Assembly (NCBI RefSeq): GCF_000425425.1
Contig: NZ_AUDK01000006.1
Coordinates: forward strand, 1 to 64,000
Reading direction: 5' to 3'
Source: Flavobacterium daejeonense DSM 17708
Lineage (GTDB): Bacteria; Bacteroidota; Bacteroidia; Flavobacteriales; Flavobacteriaceae
Length of the DNA stretch: 64,000 bases
Under the pieces are notes generated by a model that was not told the origin of the DNA, did not search any database, and was given only the letters and a program-made list of their open reading frames with translations. A program made the translations under genes and the position numbers. Below are positions 9,182 to 17,987 of the stretch, piece after piece. Every line of letters starts with the position of its first letter. Position 1 is the stretch's first letter.

Positions 9182-10459
9182 ATGAATACAGAAAATAAAC
9201 CCTGGTACTGGATTCCGGTGCTAAACTTTGCTTCCGGCTTACCTTATGCCATCATTATTTCGGTTTCGGTCATTATGTACAAAAATCTCGGCATCAGCAA
9301 TGAAGACATTGGTCTCTATACCAGCTGGCTTTATCTGCCTTGGGTAATCAAACCACTTTGGAGTCCGTTTATCGATTTGTATGCAACCAAAAGAAAGTGG
9401 TTTTTAGCCATGCAATTAGTGATTTCAATTGCTTTTTTAGCTGTAGGTTTCAGCATCCCGACCAATTCTTTTTTCATAGTAAGTCTGGCTATTTTTTGGG
9501 TAGCAGCTTTTGCTTCAGCTTCTAATGATGTGGCGAGTGATGGCTTTTATCTTTTAGCTTTGACCAAAGACCAACAATCCTTTTTTCTGGGAATACGCAG
9601 TACTTTTTACCGACTATCAATGCTTACCGGAAACGGATTGATTGTTATCATTGGCGGTTATTTAGAACAGCAATATGGCACCCCACAAAAAGCCTGGTCT
9701 TATACCATGATTATTGTGGGCTTACTAATGACCTTGCTTACCGTCTATAATTTTTTTGCTACGCCAAAAACAGAAACTGCATCTCAAACTGAAACTTCAA
9801 AAACACATTCAAAAGCTAATTTCTTTTCGGTTTTTTCCAGTTTTTTTCAAAAGAAACAAATCGGTTTAGTTCTGGCTTTTATCTTGTTGTTTCGCTTAGG
9901 CGAATCACAATTATTAAAAATGCTGACTCCTTTTTTGATTGATGACATCAAAGTGGGCGGACTCGGACTGACCACTCAGGATGTTGGGGTAATTTATGGA
10001 ACTTTTGGCGTTTTAGCCCTAACCATTGGAGGAATTTTGGGCGGAATTGCCATTTCTAAACACGGTTTAGGCAAATGGATGTTGCCTATGATTTTGGCCA
10101 TGCATTTACCTATTCTTGGTTTTGTTTCGTTGGCTCATTTTCATCCGACTTCTATTTATTACGTTTACATTACAGTTGTAGCGGAACAATTTGGTTACGG
10201 CTTTGGTTTTGCTGCTTTTATGATGTATCTGATTTATGTTGCCGAAGGAGAATCAAAAACTTCCCATTATGCTATTGCCACCGGATTTATGGCTTTAGGA
10301 ATGATGTTGCCGGGCATGGCAAGCGGTTATATTCAGGAATATTTAGGTTATGGTAATTTCTTTATCTGGGTTTTTATTGCAACCATTCCGGGATTAATTT
10401 TATCAAGATTTTTGATTTACCCAAAGGATTTTGGGAAGAAAGTAGAAGAAAAAAAATAG
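9182..10459 (+). CDS. MFS transporter, AmpG-like
   Basis: This is an inner-membrane transporter of 425 residues with about 12 hydrophobic segments and a charged central loop rich in Thr, Glu and Lys (about residues 195-215). The N-terminus (PWYWIPVLNFASGLPYAII) and the LPWVIKPLWSPFIDLY motif between the second and third segments are typical of the AmpG muropeptide permease group and its Bacteroidota relatives. It lies between an exported hydrolase and an NagZ-like beta-N-acetylhexosaminidase, so import of anhydromuropeptides or amino sugars is the natural inference. Other sugar cargo is possible. It is probably cotranscribed with the gene upstream. Confidence 0.8.
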   Translation: MNTENKPWYWIPVLNFASGLPYAIIISVSVIMYKNLGISNEDIGLYTSWLYLPWVIKPLWSPFIDLYATKRKWFLAMQLVISIAFLAVGFSIPTNSFFIVSLAIFWVAAFASASNDVASDGFYLLALTKDQQSFFLGIRSTFYRLSMLTGNGLIVIIGGYLEQQYGTPQKAWSYTMIIVGLLMTLLTVYNFFATPKTETASQTETSKTHSKANFFSVFSSFFQKKQIGLVLAFILLFRLGESQLLKMLTPFLIDDIKVGGLGLTTQDVGVIYGTFGVLALTIGGILGGIAISKHGLGKWMLPMILAMHLPILGFVSLAHFHPTSIYYVYITVVAEQFGYGFGFAAFMMYLIYVAEGESKTSHYAIATGFMALGMMLPGMASGYIQEYLGYGNFFIWVFIATIPGLILSRFLIYPKDFGKKVEEKK

Positions 10460-10460
10460 C

Positions 10461-10609
10461 ACGCTGATGATCCCGATTTACTTCGTAAAGACGCTGATAA
10501 AAACGGAATTAAAACCACTCAACTTACACAAATAAAAATAATTTTAAAAATCCGTTTTTATCTGCGTTTTCGCTTTTGCGAAGCCGTTTTATCCGTGTAC
10601 CAACAATTC
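10461..10609. repeat. Imperfect inverted repeat between mfs and GH3 genes
   Basis: CGCTGATAAAAACGGA (10492-10507) and TCCGTTTTTATCTGCG (10551-10566) are inverted copies with one mismatch. Pairing continues outward with gaps towards CACG (near 10461) and CGTG (near 10597). This resembles a dispersed flavobacterial intergenic repeat. It may act as an attenuator or mRNA stabiliser between the transporter and hydrolase genes. Confidence 0.6.
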
Positions 10610-10617
10610 TCAATCTT

Positions 10618-12216
10618 ATGACCTTAGAACATAAAATAGGACAATTCTTTTTCCCTGCGGTTTTTATCAATGATACTGAAGAAAACATTCAGGCAACTGA
10701 AGAATTGATTCGGAAATACAACATAGGTGGTTTGACTTTTTTTCACAGTCGCGCCAGTGCTGCGACGAATTATGAAGCCAAGCAAAAAATAACTTTTAAC
10801 GATGACAGTTACAACCGCTTAAAAGAATTAATTGTCCGTTATCAAAAATGCGCTTCCACTCCTCTTTTGATGAGCATTGATGCCGAATGGGGACTTGCCA
10901 TGCGTGTGGAAAAAACACCGCAATATCCGTATGCCATTACATTGGGAGCTTTGCCGGAAAACAAAAAGGATTTGGTTTACGAAGTTGGAAAACAAATTGC
11001 CTACGATTTAAAATCGGCTGGAATTCATTATAATTTGGCTCCTTTGGCTGACATCAACAATAATCCTGACAATCCTGTTATTGGGTATCGTTCTTTTGGT
11101 GAAAACAAAGAAAAAGTAGCCGATTTTGCGTTAGAATATTTACGCGGAATGAGCGATGCCGGTGTTTTAGGCTGTTTGAAACATTTTCCGGGACACGGAA
11201 ACACCAGTGTGGATTCGCATTTGGGATTGCCTGTTTTAGAAGAAAACTTAGAGCAATTATTGGCTAACGAATTATATCCTTTTATCAAAGGAATTAAAAA
11301 TGGTATCGATTCGATCATGATTGGACATTTGGCAGTTCCGGCTTTGAATGAAGGGAAAAATACTTCGGCAACTTTGTCTAAAAACATTATTCAAAAATTA
11401 CTCCGGGAACAATTAGGTTATGATGGTTTGGTCATTTCGGATGCACTGAATATGCACAGCGTTTCGAAATTATTTGATACCAAAGGACAACTGGAATGGG
11501 AAGCTTTCCACGCCGGAAATGATGTACTTTGCTTTGCCGAAAATGTCCCTGAAGGGATTCAGGCGATTTTAGAAAATGCAACTGAAAAACGCATCAACGA
11601 AAGTTTCAACCGAATTTGGAAATGCAAGGAAAAAACAGGTTTGTTCAATTCAGGAACGACTAACAACTTTAGTCTGAATTTTGAAAAAGCTTCTCAACTA
11701 AACAAACAAATTGCCCAATACAGTATTACAAAAATTCAGGATCACATTGATTTTGAAACCATAAAAAATGCAAGTCAGGAACAAAATATTGCGCTACTTT
11801 CGTTTTACCAACCCACAAATAATGATTTTTCTGCCATGATTCAGGCGGCATTAAACTGTGCGGAATGCAACGTGACTTCGGTTGATGATTTTGACTTTTC
11901 AGCAATTGAAGACGGACTTGATTCTTTTGAGTACCTTATCATTTCTTTGTTTGTTCCAAAAGCCAAACCTTTAAATCGTTTTGAAATTGACGAAACTGTT
12001 TTAAATACTTTAGAAAAATTATTAGCCACCAAAAAATGTCTGATTTATGTTTTTGGAAATCCTTATGCGTTGCCATTAATTCCCAATTTATCCAAGGCAT
12101 TAAGAGTGATTGAAGTTTATCAGGACTTTAAAGAATTTCAAATTTTGGCGGCACATCAATTTTTATCCGATACCGAATACTACGGACAACTTCCGGTTCA
12201 AATTGAGATTCAATAA
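10618..12216 (+). CDS. Glycoside hydrolase family 3, NagZ-like beta-N-acetylhexosaminidase
   Basis: Expected to remove N-acetylglucosamine from muropeptides or related glycans. The family signature KHFPGHGNTSVDSHLGLP carries the His/Asp pair that serves as general acid/base in NagZ-type GH3 enzymes. The nucleophile is the aspartate in GLVISDALNM (about D275). The 532-residue protein has the (beta/alpha)8 domain plus a C-terminal second domain, longer than single-domain NagZ. I chose the ATG at 10618 (MTLEHKIGQFFFP) because the upstream TTG extension lies in the intergenic repeat. No signal peptide is visible, which fits cytoplasmic recycling after import by the neighbouring transporter. Confidence 0.88.
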   Translation: MTLEHKIGQFFFPAVFINDTEENIQATEELIRKYNIGGLTFFHSRASAATNYEAKQKITFNDDSYNRLKELIVRYQKCASTPLLMSIDAEWGLAMRVEKTPQYPYAITLGALPENKKDLVYEVGKQIAYDLKSAGIHYNLAPLADINNNPDNPVIGYRSFGENKEKVADFALEYLRGMSDAGVLGCLKHFPGHGNTSVDSHLGLPVLEENLEQLLANELYPFIKGIKNGIDSIMIGHLAVPALNEGKNTSATLSKNIIQKLLREQLGYDGLVISDALNMHSVSKLFDTKGQLEWEAFHAGNDVLCFAENVPEGIQAILENATEKRINESFNRIWKCKEKTGLFNSGTTNNFSLNFEKASQLNKQIAQYSITKIQDHIDFETIKNASQEQNIALLSFYQPTNNDFSAMIQAALNCAECNVTSVDDFDFSAIEDGLDSFEYLIISLFVPKAKPLNRFEIDETVLNTLEKLLATKKCLIYVFGNPYALPLIPNLSKALRVIEVYQDFKEFQILAAHQFLSDTEYYGQLPVQIEIQ

Positions 12217-12285
12217 CTTATAGACAAATCAGCGCAAACAATAATCAAAAATTATTATTAAATAAATATTAATAATCAGGTATTA

Positions 12286-12317
12286 TTGTAATTAGTTTTT
12301 TTTAAAACTTATTTTTG
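12286..12317 (+). promoter_or_regulatory. Bacteroidota-type promoter of the peroxiredoxin gene
   Basis: TTG at 12286-12288, 21 bases, then TATTTTTG at 12310-12317 matches the Bacteroidota sigma-A consensus TTG-N17-23-TAnnTTTG. The start codon follows 33 bases later, leaving a short leader. Confidence 0.65.
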
Positions 12318-12350
12318 CACCAACAAATAATAACTTAAAAAACAAATACT

Positions 12351-12989
12351 ATGTCATTAGTAGGAAAAAAATTTCCAAGCATTGCAGTTGACGCCATTTC
12401 TGAAATGGGTGATAATTTAAAAATCAACATCTTTGAAGAAGCAGTAAACAACAACAAAAAAGTACTTTTATTCTGGTACCCAAAAGATTTTACTTTTGTT
12501 TGTCCAACAGAATTACACGCTTTTCAAGCTGCTTTACCAGAATTTGAAAAAAGAAACACTGTCGTAATCGGAGCTTCTTGTGATACTAACGAAGTACACT
12601 TCGCCTGGTTAAACACAGCAAAAAACAACGGTGGAATTGAAGGTGTAACTTACCCACTTTTAGCGGATACAACAAGAAACTTATCAAGTATCTTAGGAAT
12701 TTTAGATATCGAATCTTCTGAATACAATGAAGAAACTGATACAGTACTTCTTGAAGGTTCAAACGTAACTTACAGAGCTACTTACTTAATTGACGAAACT
12801 GGAAAAATTTTCCACGAAAGTGTTAATGATATGCCATTAGGACGTAACGTAAACGAATACTTGCGTATGGTTGACGCTTACACGCACATCCAACAAAAAG
12901 GTGAAGTTTGTCCTGCTAACTGGGAAGCTGGTAAAGAAGCAATGACTGCTGACAGAAACAGTACTGCTGCTTACTTGAGCGCAAACTAA
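12351..12989 (+). CDS. Typical 2-Cys peroxiredoxin (AhpC/Prx1 class)
   Basis: Cytoplasmic thiol peroxidase that reduces hydrogen peroxide and organic peroxides. The peroxidatic cysteine is C51 in FTFVCPTE, and the resolving cysteine is C187 in GEVCPANW, giving the typical dimeric 2-Cys arrangement. Its 212 residues are a normal length. A good promoter lies just upstream. The thioredoxin-like gene and Tpx downstream make a peroxide-defence neighbourhood, and the thioredoxin-like protein could be its reductant. No ahpF is present. Confidence 0.92.
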   Translation: MSLVGKKFPSIAVDAISEMGDNLKINIFEEAVNNNKKVLLFWYPKDFTFVCPTELHAFQAALPEFEKRNTVVIGASCDTNEVHFAWLNTAKNNGGIEGVTYPLLADTTRNLSSILGILDIESSEYNEETDTVLLEGSNVTYRATYLIDETGKIFHESVNDMPLGRNVNEYLRMVDAYTHIQQKGEVCPANWEAGKEAMTADRNSTAAYLSAN

Positions 12990-13070
12990 TTTTTTATTAA
13001 GTTACAGAGGTTCAAAGTTGCAAAGCTTCTAAGAATTTCAATTCTTAATAAATACTACTTTTAAAGTCCG

Positions 13071-13108
13071 GAGATTCTAAGGACTAAAACTTTGGAACTT
13101 AGAATCTC
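13071..13108. terminator. Inverted repeat after peroxiredoxin gene
   Basis: GAGATTCTAAG (13071-13081) and CTTAGAATCTC (13098-13108) are perfect inverted copies around 16 bases. There is no following T-run, so it may be an mRNA end-stabiliser or a processed site rather than a strict intrinsic terminator. Confidence 0.45.
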
Positions 13109-13136
13109 AGCGACTTAGTAACTTAAAAATAAAAAT

Positions 13137-13445
13137 ATGTTAATCGAATTAAACGAAGATACTTTAGCCAATTTAGTGGCTGAAAACAATAAAGTGGTAG
13201 TTCAATTTTCGGCTTCCTGGTGTGGAAACTGCCGTATTATGAAACCAAAATTCAAAAAATTAGCAACTGAAAACGAAGACATGACTTTTGTTTTAGTAGA
13301 TGCTGAAAATTCTCCGGAATCCAGAAAATTAGCCAATGTAAGCAACCTGCCCACTTTTGCTACTTTCGTAAACGGACAATTGGTAAACGAAACCCAAACT
13401 AACAAACAGGAAGTTTTAATCGAATTAGTAAACGAAATCGCTTAA
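13137..13445 (+). CDS. Thioredoxin-fold protein with WCGNC active site
   Basis: A 102-residue single thioredoxin domain. The redox site is WCGNC (C29 and C32), a variant of the usual WCGPC. The cis-proline is in NLPTFATF. No signal peptide is seen, so it is cytoplasmic. It probably supplies electrons to the peroxiredoxin immediately upstream; this is inferred from gene order. Asn in place of Pro in the active site should shift its redox potential compared with classical thioredoxin. Confidence 0.88.
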   Translation: MLIELNEDTLANLVAENNKVVVQFSASWCGNCRIMKPKFKKLATENEDMTFVLVDAENSPESRKLANVSNLPTFATFVNGQLVNETQTNKQEVLIELVNEIA

Positions 13446-13465
13446 TTTGATAAAATCGTTTAACC

Positions 13466-13511
13466 GTTTAATTGTTCAATCGAATAACAATCCACGATTC
13501 AACAATTAAAC
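13466..13511. repeat. 17-base inverted repeat before the DUF6952-like gene
   Basis: GTTTAATTGTTCAATCG (13466-13482) and CGATTCAACAATTAAAC (13495-13511) are inverted copies with one mismatch and a 12-base loop. It fills the gap between the thioredoxin-like gene and the next gene and may act as an attenuator or RNA-processing hairpin. Confidence 0.6.
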
Positions 13512-13536
13512 GATTCAACAAATAAACAATTAGAAA

Positions 13537-13794
13537 ATGAAACTACCTGTAATCAAACATCTGACTCAGTTTATCGAAGAAAACGATCAGGATTACATCA
13601 TCGAAACTATCGAAGTGCTGGAAGCTTTAACCGAAGTTTCTTCACTTAAAGACGAAGAATTGGATGTAATTGGCGAATTAATTTCAAATATGTACGGCGC
13701 TCTGGAAGTTGATAAACTCATTAAAAACGGAACCGATAAAAAAGAAGCGCTCAATACTTTTATGAAAAGAGTATTAGGTTCTATAGACAAATAA
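13537..13794 (+). CDS. Small conserved protein, DUF6952-like
   Basis: An 85-residue acidic, helical, soluble protein (MKLPVIKHLTQFIEENDQDY). I recall this as a small Bacteroidota family placed next to peroxiredoxin and thioredoxin genes, called DUF6952. It has no cysteines and no recognisable catalytic motif. Function is unknown. Its consistent place in this redox group suggests an accessory or adaptor role. Confidence 0.7.
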   Translation: MKLPVIKHLTQFIEENDQDYIIETIEVLEALTEVSSLKDEELDVIGELISNMYGALEVDKLIKNGTDKKEALNTFMKRVLGSIDK

Positions 13795-13822
13795 GACTTT
13801 TTTAAACCCTAAAAAGCAGCTC

Positions 13823-13853
13823 AAAAATGCATCTCGGACAGTTGCATTTTTTT
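13823..13853 (+). terminator. Intrinsic terminator after the redox group
   Basis: AAAAATGCA and TGCATTTTT pair around an 11-base loop, and the right arm runs into a seven-base T tract. It closes the peroxiredoxin to DUF6952-like group before tpx. Confidence 0.65.
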
Positions 13854-13980
13854 GCGTTTACTCCTATTTCTCAATCCTTCACTGAGTTAAATTCCTCCCT
13901 TATTGATTTAAAATCTTAAATCATAAATCCCAATTCTTAAATAATTTTCATACTTTTGAAGCTCATTAAAAAACTTAATT

Positions 13981-14478
13981 ATGGCTTCAATCACATTAGG
14001 AGGAAATCCAATAAACACTGTAGGTGAATTACCAAAAGTAGGCTCAAAACTTGCCGATTTTAAATTAGTAAAAAACGATCTTTCTGTTGCTTCATTAAGC
14101 GATTTCAGCGGAAAAAAATTAGTTTTAAATATTTTCCCAAGTATTGACACAGGAACCTGTGCTACATCTGTTAGAAAATTTAACGAAACAGCTGCAAAAT
14201 TAGAAAACACAACCGTTTTATGTATTTCAAGAGATTTGCCTTTTGCTCAAAAACGTTTTTGTGGAGCCGAAGGAATTGAAAATGTAGAAAATTTATCTGA
14301 TTTTCAGGATGGTGCTTTCGGGAAAACGAACGGATTAGAAATCGCTGACGGCGCTTTAAAAGGATTACACTCCAGAGTAATCATTGTTGCCGATGCTGAC
14401 GGTACTATTTTACACACAGAACAGGTTTCTGAAATTGCTAATGAACCAAATTACGAAGCTGCATTGGCAGTACTTTAA
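13981..14478 (+). CDS. tpx: Thiol peroxidase (atypical 2-Cys peroxiredoxin)
   Basis: A 165-residue peroxidase that reduces lipid and alkyl hydroperoxides using thioredoxin. The peroxidatic cysteine is C60 in DTGTCATSV, and the resolving cysteine is C94 in KRFCGAEG, the spacing seen in E. coli Tpx. An extra cysteine, C81, is also present. TACTTTTG at 13951-13958 fits a -7 promoter box, but no clear -33 TTG is seen. It is followed after 10 bases by dgkA, so the two may share a transcript. Confidence 0.93.
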   Translation: MASITLGGNPINTVGELPKVGSKLADFKLVKNDLSVASLSDFSGKKLVLNIFPSIDTGTCATSVRKFNETAAKLENTTVLCISRDLPFAQKRFCGAEGIENVENLSDFQDGAFGKTNGLEIADGALKGLHSRVIIVADADGTILHTEQVSEIANEPNYEAALAVL

Positions 14479-14488
14479 TATTTAATTA

Positions 14489-14863
14489 ATGGCATTTCAA
14501 AAAGACAATACCTTCATTACCGGAAGATTTAAAAGTGTTGGTTTTGCTGTAAAAGGCGCAATAAAACTTATCACAACAGAACACAGTGTAATGGTTCAGT
14601 TATCTTTAGGAGTAATCCTTACTATTACCGGGTTTATCATCGGATTGAATCAAACAGAGTGGCTTTTTCAAACTTTAGCTATCGGATTAGTTTTAAGTAT
14701 CGAAGGTTTAAACACCGCTATTGAAAAAGTAGCCGATTTTATTCATCCGGATTACCACGAAAGAATTGGTTTTATAAAAGACATCGCTGCCGGATCTGTA
14801 TTTTTTGCAGCATTAACAGCAATAATCATTGGTTTAATCATATACGTACCTCACTTTATTTAA
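14489..14863 (+). CDS. dgkA: Diacylglycerol / undecaprenol kinase family membrane protein
   Basis: A 124-residue inner-membrane kinase with three hydrophobic segments. The family signature EGLNTAIEKVADF, followed by KDIAAGSVF, holds the catalytic and metal-binding residues typical of DgkA. In most bacteria outside the enterics this family phosphorylates undecaprenol rather than diacylglycerol; the sequence alone does not decide. It is followed 22 bases later by ftsK. Confidence 0.88.
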   Translation: MAFQKDNTFITGRFKSVGFAVKGAIKLITTEHSVMVQLSLGVILTITGFIIGLNQTEWLFQTLAIGLVLSIEGLNTAIEKVADFIHPDYHERIGFIKDIAAGSVFFAALTAIIIGLIIYVPHFI

Positions 14864-14885
14864 GAGGTTTAGTTACATTTACAGA

Positions 14886-17333
14886 ATGGCAAAAACAACA
14901 AAAAAAGAGACTTTAGACCCGAACAACAATTCCAAAACTAAGGTTTTAAAATCATGGGAAATAAGCAAACAGCAAAAAACCATCCTAGGTTGCCTGCTCA
15001 TTTTATTTTCTGTTGCTTTATTAGTTGCTTTTGTTTCTTTCTATATTTATGGACAGGAAGATCAAAGTGCTGTTCTGGAAATTACTAACAGAACAGAAAC
15101 TGTAAAAAATTGGCTGGGAAAGTTTGGTGCTTTCTTAGCCAATTTAATAGTCTATCAAGGATTTGGACTGGCATCTTTCTTATTTGTTCGCTTATTATTC
15201 CTGAGCGGAATCTTTTTAATTTTAGGTCTTTCAAGCCGAAAACTCAAAAACATCTGGTTTTGGGATTTATTCGTAATGATTAATTTATCGGTTTTGTTTG
15301 GCTTTTTTGCTACTTCATTACCAGAATTAGGCGGAACTATTGGTTACGAACTCAACTTATTTTTACAGGATTACATTGGAAAAACCGGTACTTTATTGTT
15401 ACTAACTTTTGGAATTCTTATTTATGTTATTTTCAAAATGAAATTATCTCCTGAAAAGGTGCAGTCTTATTTTGAAAATAAGAAAAAAGAAAGTATTTCA
15501 ACAGAAAATCCCGTAGTTGCTTCAAATACTGACAGCGCTTACAATCTGGAAGAATTTGCTGTAACCGAAGAAGAGGAAGAACCAACAGCAGAAGCCGTTG
15601 CCGAAAAAATTCCCGAGTTCAAGCCTTCTCAATTCGAAATTAACAAAGAAGCATTAAAACCAACTATTAGTCATGCTTCTGAAATTAATCTGAATCCAAT
15701 TTCAAAGCCCTTAACTGTTGAAAAAACAGAAGCTGTTGCAAATAATGACTTTGTTATCGAAGCTGCTGAAGAAGAAGAAGTGGTAGAAGAAAACTTAGCC
15801 GCCCGTTTGGTTTCTGATTTTGGATTATTCGACCCAACTTTGGATTTATCCAATTATAAATACCCGACGATTGATTTATTAAAAGAATATTCAACCGGCG
15901 GAATCACCATCAATCAGGAAGAATTAGAAGAAAACAAAAACAAAATTGTTGATACGCTTCGCAATTATAAAATTGAAATTGCCCAAATCAAAGCTACCGT
16001 AGGACCTTCGGTAACTTTATACGAAATTGTTCCTGAAGCAGGTATCCGAATTTCTAAAATTAAGAGTTTAGAGGATGATATTGCTTTATCACTTTCGGCT
16101 CTTGGAATTCGTATCATTGCTCCTATTCCCGGAAAAGGAACCATCGGTATCGAAGTTCCAAACAAAACTCCAACTATGGTTTCGATGAAATCAGTAATTG
16201 GTTCGACTAAATTTCAGGAAGCTGAAATGGAACTTCCGGTTGCACTTGGAAAAACCATTTCCAACGAAACTTTCGTCGTAGATTTAGCAAAAATGCCTCA
16301 CCTTTTGATGGCAGGAGCTACCGGACAGGGAAAATCGGTTGGATTGAATGCGGTTTTAACTTCCTTGTTATACAAAAAACATCCTGCTGAAGTAAAATTC
16401 GTTTTGGTTGACCCTAAAAAAGTAGAATTAACACTTTTTAATAAAATTGAAAGACATTATCTGGCGAAACTTCCGGATGTGGAGGACGCCATTATTACCG
16501 ATAATGCTAAAGTAATCAACACGCTGAATTCCCTTTGTGTGGAAATGGACAACCGTTATTCTTTATTGAAAGACGCCATGGTGCGTAACATTAAAGAATA
16601 TAACGAAAAATTCAAATCCCGAAGATTGAATCCGGAAAACGGACACCGATTTTTACCTTATATCATATTGGTTGTCGATGAGTTTGCCGATTTGATTATG
16701 ACCGCCGGAAAGGAAGTCGAAGTTCCTATTGCACGTTTGGCTCAGTTAGCCCGTGCCATTGGAATTCACTTGATTATTGCTACGCAAAGACCATCGGTAA
16801 ATGTAATTACAGGTTTGATTAAAGCCAACTTCCCTGCCCGAATTGCTTTTAGAGTAACTTCTAAAATTGATTCCAGAACTATTTTGGATACACAGGGAGC
16901 TGACCAGCTAATAGGTCGCGGGGATTTACTGTACACTAACGGAAACGATGTGGTGCGTGTACAATGTGCTTTCATTGACACCCCCGAAGTAGAAAAAATC
17001 ACTGATTTTATTGGTTCACAAAAAGCTTATGCAACTGCTTATTTACTTCCGGAATATGTTGGCGAAGAGAATGGCATCAATCTTGATATTGATATTTCTG
17101 AAAGAGATACCTTGTTCAGAGAAGCTGCCGAAATTATCGTTAACGCGCAACAAGGCTCGGCCTCTTTGCTGCAGCGAAAACTAAAATTGGGTTACAACCG
17201 CGCCGGTCGATTAATTGATCAATTAGAAGCCGCCGGTATTGTAGGTCCTTTTGAAGGAAGTAAAGCAAGAGCGGTTAATATTCTGGACATGCAGGCTCTT
17301 GATCAGTTTTTTAATAATGAAGAAAATAATTAA
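14886..17333 (+). CDS. ftsK: DNA translocase FtsK
   Basis: An 815-residue septal DNA pump that clears chromosome dimers and ends at division. The N-terminus has four membrane segments (about residues 30-195), then an acidic, low-complexity linker, then the RecA-like motor with Walker A GATGQGKS (about residues 477-484) and Walker B ILVVDEFAD (about residue 597). The C-terminal winged-helix gamma domain (RKLKLGYNRAGRLIDQLE) recognises chromosome-orienting sequences. The linker is short compared with E. coli FtsK. It is followed after four bases by lolA, suggesting an operon. Confidence 0.95.
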   Translation: MAKTTKKETLDPNNNSKTKVLKSWEISKQQKTILGCLLILFSVALLVAFVSFYIYGQEDQSAVLEITNRTETVKNWLGKFGAFLANLIVYQGFGLASFLFVRLLFLSGIFLILGLSSRKLKNIWFWDLFVMINLSVLFGFFATSLPELGGTIGYELNLFLQDYIGKTGTLLLLTFGILIYVIFKMKLSPEKVQSYFENKKKESISTENPVVASNTDSAYNLEEFAVTEEEEEPTAEAVAEKIPEFKPSQFEINKEALKPTISHASEINLNPISKPLTVEKTEAVANNDFVIEAAEEEEVVEENLAARLVSDFGLFDPTLDLSNYKYPTIDLLKEYSTGGITINQEELEENKNKIVDTLRNYKIEIAQIKATVGPSVTLYEIVPEAGIRISKIKSLEDDIALSLSALGIRIIAPIPGKGTIGIEVPNKTPTMVSMKSVIGSTKFQEAEMELPVALGKTISNETFVVDLAKMPHLLMAGATGQGKSVGLNAVLTSLLYKKHPAEVKFVLVDPKKVELTLFNKIERHYLAKLPDVEDAIITDNAKVINTLNSLCVEMDNRYSLLKDAMVRNIKEYNEKFKSRRLNPENGHRFLPYIILVVDEFADLIMTAGKEVEVPIARLAQLARAIGIHLIIATQRPSVNVITGLIKANFPARIAFRVTSKIDSRTILDTQGADQLIGRGDLLYTNGNDVVRVQCAFIDTPEVEKITDFIGSQKAYATAYLLPEYVGEENGINLDIDISERDTLFREAAEIIVNAQQGSASLLQRKLKLGYNRAGRLIDQLEAAGIVGPFEGSKARAVNILDMQALDQFFNNEENN

Positions 17334-17337
17334 TACA

Positions 17338-17979
17338 ATGAAAAAGTTTATCCAAATTACATTTATCTTACTAATTTCCTTTGCTGTTCAGGCACAAGAC
17401 AAAAAAGCCAAAAGCCTTTTAGATCAGGTGACTGCAAAAGTAAAAAGTTATAATAATATTGTAATAGACTTTAAATACTCGCTAAACAACAGTAAAGAAA
17501 ATATCAATCAGGACAGTAAAGGAAACGTAACCCTGAAAGGCAATCAATATGTATTGAATTTTATGGGAATGACTAAAATTTATGACGGAAAAAAAACTTA
17601 CACTATTGTTCCTGAAGACGAAGAAATTAATATTTCTACCGTAAACGAAAACGACGATAGCGCGGTTACTCCTTCAAAAATGCTTACTTTTTTTAACAAA
17701 GGCTACAAATATTCGATGGATATTTTACAAAATGTAAGAGGAAGAAAAATTCAATACGTAAAATTAATCCCTACGAATCCTAAAGATCAAAGAAAAGAAA
17801 TTTTATTAGGAATAGATGTGCAAACCAAACACATTTACAACTTAATTGAAACCGGAAAAAAAGGAACTAAAACCACTTTAACCGTTAATTCTTTTAAAAC
17901 GAATCAGCCTTTATCAAAAAATCAATTTACCTTTGTAGCTAATAAATACCCAAATTACTACATCAATAAATTAGATTAA
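17338..17979 (+). CDS. lolA: Outer-membrane lipoprotein carrier LolA
   Basis: A 213-residue periplasmic chaperone that takes lipoproteins from the inner membrane and delivers them to the outer membrane. A signal peptide (MKKFIQITFILLISFAVQAQ) is followed by the LolA half-barrel. The start at 17338 was chosen because it begins the signal peptide; the frame is open further upstream within ftsK but codes for nothing sensible there. Its place between ftsK and an LptF/LptG permease gives an envelope-biogenesis operon. Confidence 0.88.
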   Translation: MKKFIQITFILLISFAVQAQDKKAKSLLDQVTAKVKSYNNIVIDFKYSLNNSKENINQDSKGNVTLKGNQYVLNFMGMTKIYDGKKTYTIVPEDEEINISTVNENDDSAVTPSKMLTFFNKGYKYSMDILQNVRGRKIQYVKLIPTNPKDQRKEILLGIDVQTKHIYNLIETGKKGTKTTLTVNSFKTNQPLSKNQFTFVANKYPNYYINKLD

Positions 17980-17987
17980 TTCATTAC

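Noticed and set aside
10576..10617. TTG start extending the GH3 protein
   Set aside because: It lies in an intergenic repeat, and the ATG at 10618 matches the family start.
17251..17337. Upstream start for lolA inside ftsK
   Set aside because: The frame there is a shadow of ftsK; the ATG at 17338 opens the signal peptide.
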